Of a DNA stretch of 34,532 bases, positions 10,921-24,400 are shown in pieces (the first letter of the stretch is position 1; each line of letters begins with the position of its first letter). Location: positions 1 through 34,532 of the forward strand of contig JBBHKE010001060.1 of assembly GCA_037447655.1 (NCBI GenBank), given 5' to 3'. The position numbers and the translations under genes are program-made. The notes beneath the pieces are model-generated. The model saw nothing but the letters and a program-made list of their open reading frames with translations. It did not search any database and was not told the origin of the DNA. The DNA comes from Zygnema cylindricum. Taxonomy: Eukaryota > Streptophyta > Zygnematophyceae > Zygnematales > Zygnemataceae.

Positions 10921-11011
10921 TCATTTCTCCCTCTCCCTCACTCCTCTCTCTCTCTCCCACTTACTCCTCTCTCCCTCTCCCACTCTCTCTCTCCCACTCT
11001 CTCTCTCCCCC
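10921..11011. repeat. CT-rich low-complexity tract
   Basis: Runs of CTCTCTCCC and CCCTCTCC are imperfectly repeated. The sequence is non-coding. Confidence 0.9.
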
Positions 11012-11586
11012 CAATTGCTTAATGTGAAAGTGTCTAGGGATTGGTTTCCATAAAGAAGAAAAAAACCTCTTTTAGCACAAAAAACCCGTCTACCTCGACA
11101 ACTTTCGTACGGAAATAGAACGGTTCCATGGATAGATAATCTAGTTGGTAAAACCATAGACAGGAGAAAGTAGCCCAAGGAATACTTGCTCCTTCAATAC
11201 CACCCACGAAAAGATACTAAGAGTTGTTTGTACTTCCTAGAAATATTGCCTACAGAAAATCAAGTAATCTGGTCGGTAAAGAGATCACAAACATCCTCAG
11301 TTAGTGGAACCTCGGACTTCAAAATTCTAAAAGGAATGTTGAGTTTTCTCACAAGGCATCTTGTCGTTTTCTCCGAGTAAACATGGAGCACAAATTCGAG
11401 GTCCATCCATCTATATTCAAATTTATCGTTCTAACATTTTTTTGTCTATTTTGGACCACCGAGTCACATAAGCCCATAGGCAGAGCCACTGCCGGAAAAA
11501 GTCTTGTATTCCTGCATTTTTCTTATATTACTTATAAAGTCCCTCGTATTCACGTCAATCTGTCGGTTTTTTTGTGAAAAGAAAGG

Positions 11587-12485
11587 TTATTGCTTACGAG
11601 CCTCGGCTGCCCTCTGTCGCATCATCTCTTGTACTGCTGCCCTCCTACGAGACTCCATTTGCTGCGTAGCTCGTCTCATGTGCTCCTTCAGATCCCTGAG
11701 AGAGGGAGAGGGAGAGAGAGAAAGGTACAGAACATGAGATTTTACTGTCAAAAGAGTTTCAAAACAATATCGTGCAGAAACAATAACTGCAGGTGTCTGG
11801 TATGAAAGGTACACCATACACCGTCAGTAGTATGGTTCATAGTGGTTTCACAGCCATATGTTTGAGGTTTCACATCAATACTTTTGACCACTAAATACAA
11901 ACCTTGAAATTCATGTACTATGCATACACGAATTAGTGTGGACCCTACCATTTCCTATTCACACAGTTAATTTCTACAAATCAATTATGGTGGACAGTGT
12001 AGAGGACAGATCCTCATAAAAAAAATCCTAACTTCAAACTCTAGATGAACTGTGACATAAGTGATATTTGCTTAGAACTTCACAAGTTAAGGAGTAGCTT
12101 TCCAAATTTTAAAAAGAACAACTATTACTGTTTAGAAAAGCAGGCAATGCGAACCTCTTTTAAAAACAAAGAAAAATATTTGATATAAAAAAATAAAAAA
12201 TAAAAAAAATGTTAACCTGTTTGCAAAACAACGACTAATACTGTTGATAAACACATACTTGCAACGGGGAACCATGCAGTGATTTTCCTTGCATGATCGA
12301 GCATGAAATCGCAGAAGTCTCCACATTTGCTTGCAAAGCTCACAGCCTCCATTGAGTCGAATTTTGCAACTTGTTCCGTGACGAAAGAGGCGATGGAGGG
12401 ACGGACATTTTGGAAAGTTACAACCTCCCGTTCCACCAAGCTTGCAACGCGAGGCATGTTGCAGAAGGTACAGCATCTTGCGCAT
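11587..12485 (-). CDS. HAC1: HAC exons 14-15: TAZ2 zinc finger and C-terminus
   Basis: Exon 12259-12485 begins [18 protein letters not shown] and contains [34 protein letters not shown] and CMVPRC, the three zinc sites of TAZ2. The Lys codon is split AA|G into the last exon, 11587-11695. That exon encodes [20 protein letters not shown] and [15 protein letters not shown], then TAA. The Arg-rich C-terminal helix is typical of the family. TAZ2 contacts activators and histone tails. Confidence 0.95.
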
Positions 12486-15400
12486 CTGAATCAAGCAAGA
12501 AAAGAAAGAAAACACATACCTGTTATCAATGCATCCTACCATTTCAAGAATAGAGTAACTTGAACCAAAATTGCGGAGCGAAATTCTGCAGCGAGAAAAT
12601 GAGAGCTGCAGCAAGACCTAGTTTTGACGCATCAACCCTTCGAAAATCTAAAAATGAACAGTTCACAAAATTACGTAAGAACAAAACAAAATAAAGAAGA
12701 ATAAAGAATAAAAAACCTACAAGATGTCCTTAATCAGCTGAGCAGTTTAACGGTCCACCAATTAAAGGGTGAATAAGTAGCCAACTTTACCTGTGTAATA
12801 CGCTTCTTGCGACCTTCCTTACTCTGGGCACTTGTATCCGCATTACTGATATGGGGTTGGAGAGGATGAGGATGATCATTCCCGCTGTCTTGACAACTAC
12901 TGCAAATGTCGTAGTCACATTGTTCACACCTCCAGCCCTGACCATTATCAATGTCTTTGTGACAGACATTACAAGTTGATACAAAAGCAGGAGCAGTAGG
13001 GTTGTGTAAATGGTACAAAACCATCATGCTTGAATGTTTTGCTCTTCGTAAAGTGTCGTATTGGTAGTGATTTCCCTGACATAAACTCAGGAAAGCCTGT
13101 CGTGTGTCAAAAAATTCACTCTCCATCAACTCATCTGGGTCCAGGATATCCTTTGGCGCCGGTTGGAGCTCCTCCTGCACATCCAATTCTTTTAAGTGGT
13201 CTTCAGATACTTCAATGAAATACTTTCAAAATTATTTCCGCTAAAATCTACGGAAAAAAAGATGCCCAAAAGCCCTTTGAAGTGAAAAGGGGAGAGGGAG
13301 AGGAGGAACAAGAAAAAAATGGAGAGTGAGAAGGATAGAAAGGAAAAGATAGTGGGAGAGAGAAAGCGACAGAGATGGAGTACAGGGAGAGGAAAGAACG
13401 AAGAGAGGGCAGAGGCGTGGGTGAGAGTGGGAGAGAGGTGAGGCAAAAACAGGTAGAGGAAGCATGGTGAGGGAAAGCGGGGGAAAAAGAAGGGAACAGT
13501 TCTCACCATGACCAGGTCATGGGCATCTTTTGAGAGTCTTGGATGGCGATCTCTTGGTTCTCGCAACCTCTCAGCTTCATAACACCTGAATCCTCCAGCC
13601 ATACTGGCCCAATCTTAGAAGCAAAATACAAATCCACAGTCAAGCTTTCTTTAATTTCATCAGAATCTTCAAGGAAGACTCACCTTTCAGCTAAAACATA
13701 CATTCTGAACGGATTTTATTTTATTTTTCGTTTTTAAATTTACAGGTTTGTCAGAAAATTCAGAAAGGCCTTAGTCTCAGCAGTGAGGCACAATTGCTCA
13801 CTTCCAGCGTTCAGGGCTTTTACTCCTACTCTCCCAAGTTTCCTTTTGTGATGCATAGCATATAAAAAGACCTAAAACTTTTTTGAAACGATACAAAACT
13901 GTAACGTAACATTAAAAACAATATTTGTATCCCCCTAATGTATTTTACAACATGAAATATGCACTGTAGTACACTACACGATAGGATAAACAGTACAACT
14001 ATTGTGTATGTTGGGAGTTTTGTGCGATTCAAACACTCTCGTCAATCATTGACAGTGTGAAAGAACATGCTTGGAAGACGAGCAAAGACATCCTACAAAA
14101 AAAAAAAGAGCACAGGAGTAGAACGTGGAGACCAGACGGAATTAGAAATAAGAGTGTGAAGCTCCTCACAGCCTAACTTGGGAGGTGTGAGAAGGACGGC
14201 TGAATCGTCTAAGGTTTCAGCCTTTGAGCCCTCCTTAGAGAATGGCGAGAATGTAAAAAGGGTCTGTGTGGGAGCTTCGGGAAACAACGAGATCATGCTG
14301 TTGATCGGAGGGCATGCACACATGTATAGATGCATACATGCATACATGCATACATACATGCATACATGCATACATGCATACATACATGCATACATGCATG
14401 CAGAGGAAGCACAGGGGAGAGACAAATATGCGGAGATGGAAGAAGGAAAGGGATTGCTAGGTGAAGGACACAATGTGAGGGAAATTGAGTTAATCTCTAT
14501 GAAAAAAACTGTCGGGGAATTTATAATTCGTTTGAACTTCAGATAAAATTGATAAATTCAATTTTGTTCAGACTAACAGCCTCTGTAACTCTGCTTTCTA
14601 GTCTGTTTTTACAAAAACAATATCGTGTTTTGCAATACACAACGGATGGTTTCTGCTAAAGTCCGTATCCTCCATACCTATCACCAGTTTTCTTTGGAGT
14701 TTTCTGAGAAGTTTACCTTCATCAGAACAGCAATTGAATCTCAACAAGCATACGGGTTCCATCAGCAAAAACTCACTTTTGACAAAGATTGAAGCTTGAA
14801 CAAAATCGACAAACCCAACGACGATCTCCTAAAATAAAATTTCTGCAATGTGTACAGCAGTACTGCAGATGGACCATAATAAAGTCATCCTTCATGGACA
14901 GAATGGACTCGCCCAACTGCATCATAACATCAATACAGGAACATGTAAGACCAAAAATGTCAGAAGAAGAGATCCTCACGAAAAACTACTATCCAACTTC
15001 TCAATGTAAAACCACTCTAATAGTGGGTATGTAACAAAAAAAACTGGAGATACTGTCAACTCCAGTAAAGTCAGGTAAGTAAATAACTCTGCTTTGGAGA
15101 TGCCTGAAAACACAAATTATACGTGCAGAATTTTGGACGTCTAAAATCTCACTATCTGCACTAAAACATACAGCAGGAGCGTACAGGATGGTAGAAAAAT
15201 AAAAGAAACCAAATATTATGTAAACTCGCAATACTGGAGTTATCATTAACCTTTTTACTGTTTGTTTGAAGTATTATATTGGGGGTTCGCAAGCAAAGCC
15301 AGTTATATACGGTTTTTTTCATTAACCATACTGGTAATGGTCATCCAAAATCCGTACTCCAGTAACTTTGGCTAGAATAGTCACCCCATAAGTCTATAGA

Positions 15401-18400
15401 AAGAAATCTAACCCACATGACGATTTCCTACGACAATGGCAAAGAGCTACTAAAATTAAACTGGGAATAATCTGCCGCACTCAAAGGCCAACAAAAACTG
15501 AACCTGTTGAGAAAGAGTTCCTTCTGAGAGATTTTATCTCACCTTGTTCATGAGCTGATCTTCCATAGCAGTAGTCCCACCGACATCATCTTCACCTCTC
15601 ATGTTTCCTCGTTTCGATAAACCTTTAGGTTTTTTTCCTTTTTTGGTTCCTTTCTTTTTGCTGTCATCTTTTTCCTCCTCTTGGAGTTGCTGCAATACAT
15701 CCTCTATGGCTCCTGGCCAATAATCTCCATCAAAATATGGCAATCGGGAGGCCCTAACTGGAGCTTTGCTTTCGCCGCAAGTCACGAAGAAAGTCTCATA
15801 AAGATTACACACTTCTACAACAATCTTCTCTTGCTGAGCCTTCTTCAACATGGACAGATACCTGCAAATTAAATAGCAATCTCTCAAAAACGAGGAGGAA
15901 GGTGGTTTAAACCATTGCTAAGCCACAGTTAAACTTTCAATGACATCATTCATTTGCTTATGTTCTCCAACTAAGGAAACTGAAAATTAAATGACAACTG
16001 GAAACCGTTAAACTTAAAATTCAGCTGAGATTATAACTGCCAAGTAAGCTAACACTGTTTAATTATTTTCTTGATACACGCCCCACATGAGTTTAAATCC
16101 AAATATACTGATGAAAAACACAAACATTTCTAGAAAGATTTATTAGAACAGGTGAATGTTGGTCGGTAACATGATCATCTCCGAGAAACAGAGAACTTTG
16201 GCACTGGTAAAAACAGGTCAATTATTCCCAAGCAAAAGAAGACATGCTAAAGAAACCATTCCACTGAAACAACAAGATGGTTTTTTCTTGGGTCAAATTT
16301 GTTAAAGCTTGCCATTCTCGAAGTTTCGCAGGCTGTGGAGTTTTTTGAATCTCAGGATGACAGTAAAGAATGTAGTCTTCCCCTTTCAGGGGAGGACATG
16401 CCCAAATGTAGCAACTGGTAAAACCACGCTTCTTGCAATAATCCAGATAGCCAATCTGCAAAAAATAGCGAGAAACAAATAGCATAATTTTTACATGAAT
16501 TCAAGCATGCTCAAAGTTATCCAATATTTCCTTAATCAAATTTAAGGCCAAAAATTAAAAATCCTGATTGTTAGGCCAAAATCCGAGACATTGGTAAGCA
16601 TGACAAGCCTAATAAAGAACCACTGGCAAACACATGAACCAACAACACAAAGTGAGGAACCAACAACACGAAGTGAGATTCCTCACCAGAATTTCATGAT
16701 ATACATATGTGCGGAGTGCTTCTCCTGTTACTGTCCGCACTTCTGGTCGAAAGTACTTCACGGAATCGAGGTAGGAAAGATAAATGCGACGATTGTTGGG
16801 CTGTTCACAATCTGAACCAAATTCCTGTACATACATCCCAAACAAGCAAACTTCTACACCCTCGATACATTGAAATAAGAGTACCACCTGCAATACCCAT
16901 CCTCCCTAATTTTACATCAGAAGAACTCAGGAGAAATAACACAATGAAAAACAGAATGTAAACTTTCCACAGTCTAGTTTAGGTTGTCAATGAAAGATGA
17001 AACCGGACAAATATCCATTCGATAACCAATCTTATGGTAAAAACAAGAGAAATCCAAACATGTACCCTTACCGCAAATCCATCTATGTTGAAAACAAAAA
17101 GATATACTCACACTGCGAGAACCAACATTCAGATAAGCATTACTTTCCACACAGAAGTCTTACTGCAGGACTGTAGAAAACTACAAGGATAAGCTAAAAA
17201 ATTGCAAGCTGGAAAACTTGTACAAAAAGGTACAGCTAAAATTCCATTAAAAACCATCTTACATAGCAGTATCATACATCGAGGAGGTTTCCCGATAAAC
17301 GGTATGTGATATTTTGAGGGGTGTTGATATTCAAAATATTGTGCCGATATATCATTTTGCCAATAAGTGCCATATATCGATATCGAAATCGTGATTTCGT
17401 CAATATCCTACTTACTACTGTACAAGCACACTGCACTACCGCACTCTAATATATTGCTCTATCAGCCATTTGTGCATTACAAAATGTTCGGATTTGTAGC
17501 ATAAGTTTTACTTTTCAGATTGTGTCGTGCGCCGAATTTAGGAACCGGCCAATCAAAAGTGTTCGGTTCAATATTTCGCAAAATAAATTTCAGTTTGGCA
17601 TATAATATTTACGGATTACCGTAAGTTTAACAGTTAGCTATCGTCAGCACCAAAATATCGATATTTATCGGTGTTTTACAATATGATCTACCAATATTGT
17701 GATACATCAACCACGAATTTTCTCGATATACAACACTACATAATAGACAGATTAGACAACTGCTCTGACAGAACTCGACAATCTCAATTGACAAAAAAAC
17801 ATCATAATTTTTGTCCATGATCTAATCAGCAGGCATATAAAACTGCCTCCACATGGAAGTCATTGGATCAACATACGGCATATGTTTCCCCGCCAAAAGA
17901 TACAGCAGCTATCACTTCCAAAAAAATGAAGCTGACTCCAACATATGTTGTCTGAGGACGTCTGACTAAAGGATTTATATGACATGAATTACCTAAATAA
18001 CCCCAATTATTTTTTTTAACCCACCCTCCTTCCCCTCATCATTTCCCCCTCCTTCCTGAAACAGGCTTCCATTCTCCCTATGCAGTATACCTTTGACTTG
18101 TACGGAAACCCAGCCGGATATTCTCCTTCTGGAAAAATTGACAAGAATCGGGGCTTTGTCTCTAGCCTCTTATCAACAGAGGAAACAACACGAATCACGA
18201 GCTCCTCAGCTGCTGTAACCTGCAAAACCCATTTATTTCTCCACCATTGGAATAATTAGCTTTAACATCATATGACCCAATAAGTAAATCTCAAATGTGT
18301 AAAAGTGAGGCTTTCAATGACGCTTTCCCTCAATCTCGCACATGAAAATCCACAAAGACTTTTAAAAGAATAAATGAGCCTAGAACATATAGCTTCATCC

Positions 18401-21400
18401 GAGGCAGGCAACAAGAAGCCATGCGTTACGTTGAACAAATGGCAAGGAAAGAGAGAGGGAAAGGGTGTTCGTTTTGTATAACATTAACAGCAGCTAAACA
18501 TGGAACATTAGTAGCTGTCCAACATCCCTCTCACGTATTTGCACAGCTAAGTCTCGGTTTTACTACCATCACCTCTCACTCCTCGTGTAAAACTAGCACA
18601 CTGCCTCGGATTTTGTCTCGCTAACTCTCCATTACCATAATTTGTGGTTAACATTTACACACCATGACCCAATTACACACCAAGACCCATTTACACACTA
18701 TGACCCCATGCTGGCTACCCAGACATGTCAATTGACTAATTTAACGAAATTGATTTTTTTTTTTTAAATAACTTGATTCACAATATACTCTACCTCCTCA
18801 ATAATACAAAAACACTTTTATGCCCCCGGATCTACTTCACAGCTCATAGTTATCAGTGTTAATAACACTAATTCAGTCACGGCTTTTTCTGGCCAAAAAT
18901 CACAAAATAGAGTGAACAACACTATTTAAGGACGTGGACTACAATCTGCCACGTCCCTTTGCACTAAATTAATATTATTAACTCTAATTTCGCATTAAGA
19001 CTAATAAATCTTTAACACTAATAACGATGAGCGGTGTACTTCTCCAGTGAGTTGATAAACCTGATAATGATAATCTCCAGTAATTAAACAGCCTTCCAAA
19101 ACCAGGAAAAGAAAGTCATTTTGTTCCCCGTCAAGGCATGCCTACTGTCATTCAAGGAAATGCAAAGGCCCTCCACTTTTTTGTTTCCCAATATACTCAG
19201 TTCCTCATATCCAGCTCTATTCTGCCCCCAGAGAAGCAAGAAAAAAATTGTCCACCCATACAGGAATAAATGTACACACAGTCCATTGTCATAATAGTAT
19301 GCAGGTTCTAGAACCAGAAAAAACGAAGGCATAGAACATACCTGGTCAGGATTTTTTCCTTGGGCACGAGCTCGTTCTGCCCTCTCCTGGGTTAATCTTC
19401 TTGCAAGCCTGTGCTCTAACTCATCACTTAGACCAGTTCTCGGCAAATCTTTTGCCCCAAGAACAGCAGTTGGTTCAAGAGGTCGGCGATCTCCCTTCTC
19501 CATTTGCCGAGCACAACACTCCGGGCATGTAAAGTCCGGATTTCCCTCATTACGTCGCAAATTAAATAAGGCACATACTTGATGAACCCACGACTTGCAA
19601 GTCCCGCACTCAACCCACTGATAATATCACCACCACCATCAGTGAATGAATCAGTAAAACCTTAAAAAAAGCATCGGAAAACTTTCATTTCCACAGTACA
19701 AACATCATACCTTTCGATACCCTTTCAGCTCGGCTTACTGGCTTGCATTTCTCAGTCAGGGTGACATTCCGAGGAGTTCTATGAGATAAAATTTGGATCA
19801 ATAGAATCACAGGATCATGCAACACATTGGTCCAATCGGGAAAATCTAGCTGGGTAAATTGTACACAAGGCCACAGATGCATCAACCCAGCTCAAAAAGG
19901 CATAAATAAATCACTTCAATACACTATAAAAACCGGAAGAAGATATTTATATGAAATTCTTAACTAACGCCACTTAGGGTACTTAACCCTGTCTCTGGGC
20001 ATGACTCAAAAAAAAGTCAACATGTTCCTTGAAAGTAATATCAAGCTATGTGTCAAGAAATAATAAGTCAGAGCCTTCTTGTTAGACTTAATGCGTAATA
20101 AGCTCCTGGCCTCACAAAGACAAAAGACTAGATTCCCAACAACTCAAAATGATGTCATGGGGCCCAGATGATGTTCTTAAGTTTGTTTTTTTGAGGTTCA
20201 CTTGTCGCTGTTAATAGTAATGGATTCCCTTTAACTATATGATTGTATGTGTGTGTGTGTGTGTGTGTGTGTGGCTTGAATACCAAATTTACAGCAAGCA
20301 GAGGCCAACTATGGATGCCTGATTCTTGACACTTCGGTCAGAACATATTGCCATAAATTCAACATAAAACTCAACGTAACCTTAATCGATGAAGAATGGT
20401 AAAGAGGTTCATAAAGGAAGATTTAAACCCACCCCCTCTTCTGATTCTTCGTTGTTGACCTTTTTCGCTAACTTGCTCTTCTGACACGTAGGATAACCAT
20501 CAATGGCAATTGTTTCACTGCGAAAGTCACCGAAACACTTTACACAAAAAAACTGCTTTTGTTCTCCATTTCCCGTAGTATAGTAATTTTTTTGTCGTTG
20601 TATACGTTTACCACATACTGTACAATAGATGGGAGGAGGATCAAAGAAAAGCTTCTCTACGGCACACAACTTGCATTCATCCCCGCTTGGAGCCCCTCCT
20701 GACTGATTTTTGTCTGTTTTCCCCTTCACAACCTGTATGAGGATCAAGGGAAGACGAGAAAAATGACACTATTAGCGAGATACAAAAGACATGTTGCATG
20801 AGAGATGCATAATTCCATCATCAAATGTATAAGAATTAGCAACCATTCAAAGAACGCCAAACTACAAACCTTAACAGTTAAGAGCATGCGTTCATAGTTT
20901 TGATTTAACAATCTAAAATGTTGTCAACATGCCACTACATCAAATGTCAAACACAGCCCCACGGCACACAAAAAAGGATTAATAACTTTCATCAGAAATA
21001 ACCTAACATTCACAGCCCATGCTATTGCAAGAGTGTGACAGGAGAGAGAAAAAGAAACTTAAAAGACGAGTACAGACCTTAAAAAAAGGAAGTAAGTACC
21101 CACCTGCATCACAGACTGGCGGAGACTTCTCACATGTTGCCATATCATTTCAGGAGTGAAAAGTTCTGTAAGAGATGTCCCCACACCCCTGTATTTGGTT
21201 GCAGTTTCTGCTTGTTGGGAATTAGGAGGAGCGATTGTGCCTCCCACTTCTGACTTCACAAGAGCCACCAATGGAGGAGTCCTAGCCCTCTCCACCTCAA
21301 CAGGTTCTTGCTTCGCGACTGAAACTTCTGATTTCATGGCTCCACTGCTAGAAACGCCTGGATAAGCAGCGTCTGTACTACTTTCAACCTTCACAGCATT

Positions 21401-24400
21401 TGCTGGTGGTTTCAAATCAGATTGTTTTCCCTCCAATTTCTCATCTTGAGCCACTTTTAGACCAGCACTACTGCCTTGGCTCTGGCTCTGGCCCTGGCTC
21501 TGGGTCTGGGTCTGGCTCTGGCTCTGACTGTTGGCCACCTTTTTCCCTGTTCCATCACTTTGCAAGGAACTTTCCACATCCAGTTTGAGTCTCTTCGCAG
21601 GTGAAACTTGACCATAAGTATTACCACTCTCCCTTGCGTCTGTTAATCCTGAACCAGCCGGGCCCGTGTCTGCCTGTGGGGCACTATTATTATTATTAAC
21701 ATTATTGTTATTACTATTGCCTCCTCCTTGACGAATCATCCGCATTCCTGCTTCATACGCACGTTTAACAGGTATACAAACAGGGCATGAAGTATCCCTA
21801 CATTGGCCATGTCTGATAGGAATACAGACAGGACAAAAAGCATTCTGACAACCTCGATAGTGCTCCAAAAGCACCCCAGACTCATGACAACGCTGTAATT
21901 TGCAGTCAGGATCCCGGCACCTTGAGACATGTTGAAATAACTCTCTAAAGTAAAGACAGTTAGGGACAGTACATTGCGGGACTTCACATTTTTGGCCATG
22001 GCGTAACATAACCAGGAACCTGCGCTGTTTTAAATACTGAAGACCACGTAAAGGAGAGATTACAGCTACTGCACTTCCAACATTGGACAGAGCTGATGGA
22101 GGCGAACCAACAGGTCCCATGTCAGAAGAACGGTTTTGCCAATTTGACGCCATTCGGGTACGATTTTGCAAATTGCCATTTGGCGTGTGCTGTGAAACTC
22201 GCTCAGAAAGAGTTTCAGAGGGGTTGCTTGCCTGCATACCCAACTTTGATTGTGGCTGCGACATTTGTGACTGGGAAATTTGTGATTGCGACATTTGTTT
22301 ATGCTGTTGTGAAGATACCAGGTTCCCAGATAATCCTTCCTGTCCTGTCAGAGGCTGTGCACTAGTAAGCCCGTTACTCCCTATCGGCTGTCCTTGTAAT
22401 TGTCTACCAGTTTGTCTTTGAAACCCTGTCTGTTGTGATTGTTGCAATCGTTGCTCGTAATTCTCTGTTTGTTGCTGTGAGTGCTGTTGACCACCAATCT
22501 GATTAGATTGTTGTCCCATCGGTTGTCCAGGAACAGGAATCATTTTGCTCACAGGAGGTGACGGCCTTCGTTGACAAGCATTTAAGCCTGCCCCTGGACC
22601 TGCCCCGTGCGACACCGTACACTTATTTATATAAATTTCTAATTTAGTTACATTTCTTTGGAACTTGAGACGGTTACAACACCAGCCTAACTTCCTGATC
22701 CATTCAAGGAACAAGTACATTGAATATGAAAAAAGCAAAGAATTCAAATAATGACTGAATTCAGGACTAAAAAAGCAAACATCAAACTATTTGTCAGCAA
22801 AACACATCAACCACACTATATACCGAAAAAAATCAGTGCAATTTCAGACACCGCAACAAATTGTTCATTTCTGTGGCATAAATCTAGACACGTAAGCAAA
22901 ATGTCTATGGCTAGTTGAAAAAAAACTGGCCAAGTTGCTCAGAAATAAAAAAACAAAACAAGCCACCAAACGTTAATATTCATGACTGTGTCGTGAAACT
23001 AGTGCAAACACCATCCTTTGGCATCCACAATACGATTATTCCAGCTTCACTCCATCAAGAAACCAAACTTCACTTCACCAAAAATCAAAAAAACTCTCAC
23101 CAGGAAGATTTGCCTGTTGGGGCTGTGGTTTCTGAGCAGGTCTTGGTTGTTGCATAAGCTGTCGTTGCCTTTGCTGTTGCTGCTGTGAAGAACTACCATA
23201 ACCAGTTTGCCCTGTTTGCATGTTTGAACTACCATTCATATATGGATTACCATTAGCAACAGCGTTATCTACTATCGCTCCTTCACTTGGTCTCTGACCA
23301 GGACTCATAAAATGTCCAGTGGAAAGCGTCGTCATTGTTCCCATCCCATTGACTGTTGACCCCGTTCCATGCACAGGAGGTTGACCGTTCACAGTTTGAT
23401 ACGGATATGTGCCTGGAATATACTGCTGCTGCGACTGGGTAGGTGCAGTTATGCCTCCTGATGTATTCATATTTGGTCCACTGACACCCATTGCTTGCTC
23501 CTCTGACCCTCGAGATGACTGTGGTTGGGGTAGGGGTAGTCCAGGAGTGGGAATCATCATTCCACTACCCAGTGGAGCATTTGAACCTATTGCTGTTTGT
23601 CCATTTGTGTAACCCCCATGCTGTCGCATACCAAGCATTGGTTGCATTCCAGGTGTTGGCATCATACCCGGAGTAGGAATCATGTTACCAACCATAGGTC
23701 TAGAGACCATCATTCCGCTTACATTTCCTGTTCCTACATTAGGCATAGACATTGGCATCCCTGGCTGAGAAACCTGCATGTTGTTAGGCACTGGTTTTCT
23801 TCTTTGAGCAGCACTTTGATTGCTGTGAACCATTTGTGCAACAGCTTGAAGTCTACGTTCCAAAGAAGTTTTGTCGAGATATTCCTCCTGCAACTCGGGG
23901 AAAAAAAAAAAAGGAGCAATGAATTGTTTTTCCTATAACGAAAAAACAAAAGAAGCGCTCTGGGCGTGACCAAATGCACTCCTCAAATCCTATAATCTCC
24001 GAACTCTTGCCAATATCTAGCTTGTCTGAAATTTTTGTTGACGTAGACTATGATCCCATAGCCCATAAGGCTATCATGAAACATAAAAAAAGGTGAGAAA
24101 AGAAAAAAGTCATTGAAATGAAAGTTGAAAACATGAAGAAAGTTGTTGCCATCTCTCAAAAACTTATTTTAGCTTGCGCGTCTGCTGTAGCTATTAAAGA
24201 TCTCAAACTTGGACCAGAAATAGTAAACGATGCAGAAACCTATCTTTACATTAACAAGAATACACCCAGTAGAAATCATGAACCACAGGGATGATGGCCT
24301 CAGATCTGTAAGACATCATTAGAAAAAGAAAAACTTTTGTGATATAATGTACGCAAGAAGCTAGGAAAGACATCACGAGAAATGGCATGGGTATACACTG

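Larger units (their letters stand above)
9961..11586. other. Region downstream of the HAC gene, no gene seen
   Basis: No coding sequence was recognised. It holds a copy of a small dispersed repeat (10131-10229) and a CT-rich tract (10921-11011). The part next to 11587 should contain the HAC 3' UTR, but no AATAAA was seen within 190 bases of the stop. Confidence 0.5.

Noticed and set aside
14093-14546. Long open frames on both strands
   Set aside because: They are produced by the GCATACAT repeat inside a HAC intron; the peptides are simple repeats.
7261-17533. Exact 15-base match ATTGTGTCGTGCGCC at 7261-7275 and 17519-17533
   Set aside because: A single 15-base match is expected by chance at about this rate in 34 kb, and the flanks do not align.
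24266-24305. 40-nt candidate for the missing HAC exon (good acceptor TCTTACAG, phase 2 in and phase 0 out)
   Set aside because: The peptide ([13 protein letters not shown]) does not resemble the conserved region and is too short. The phase match could be chance.
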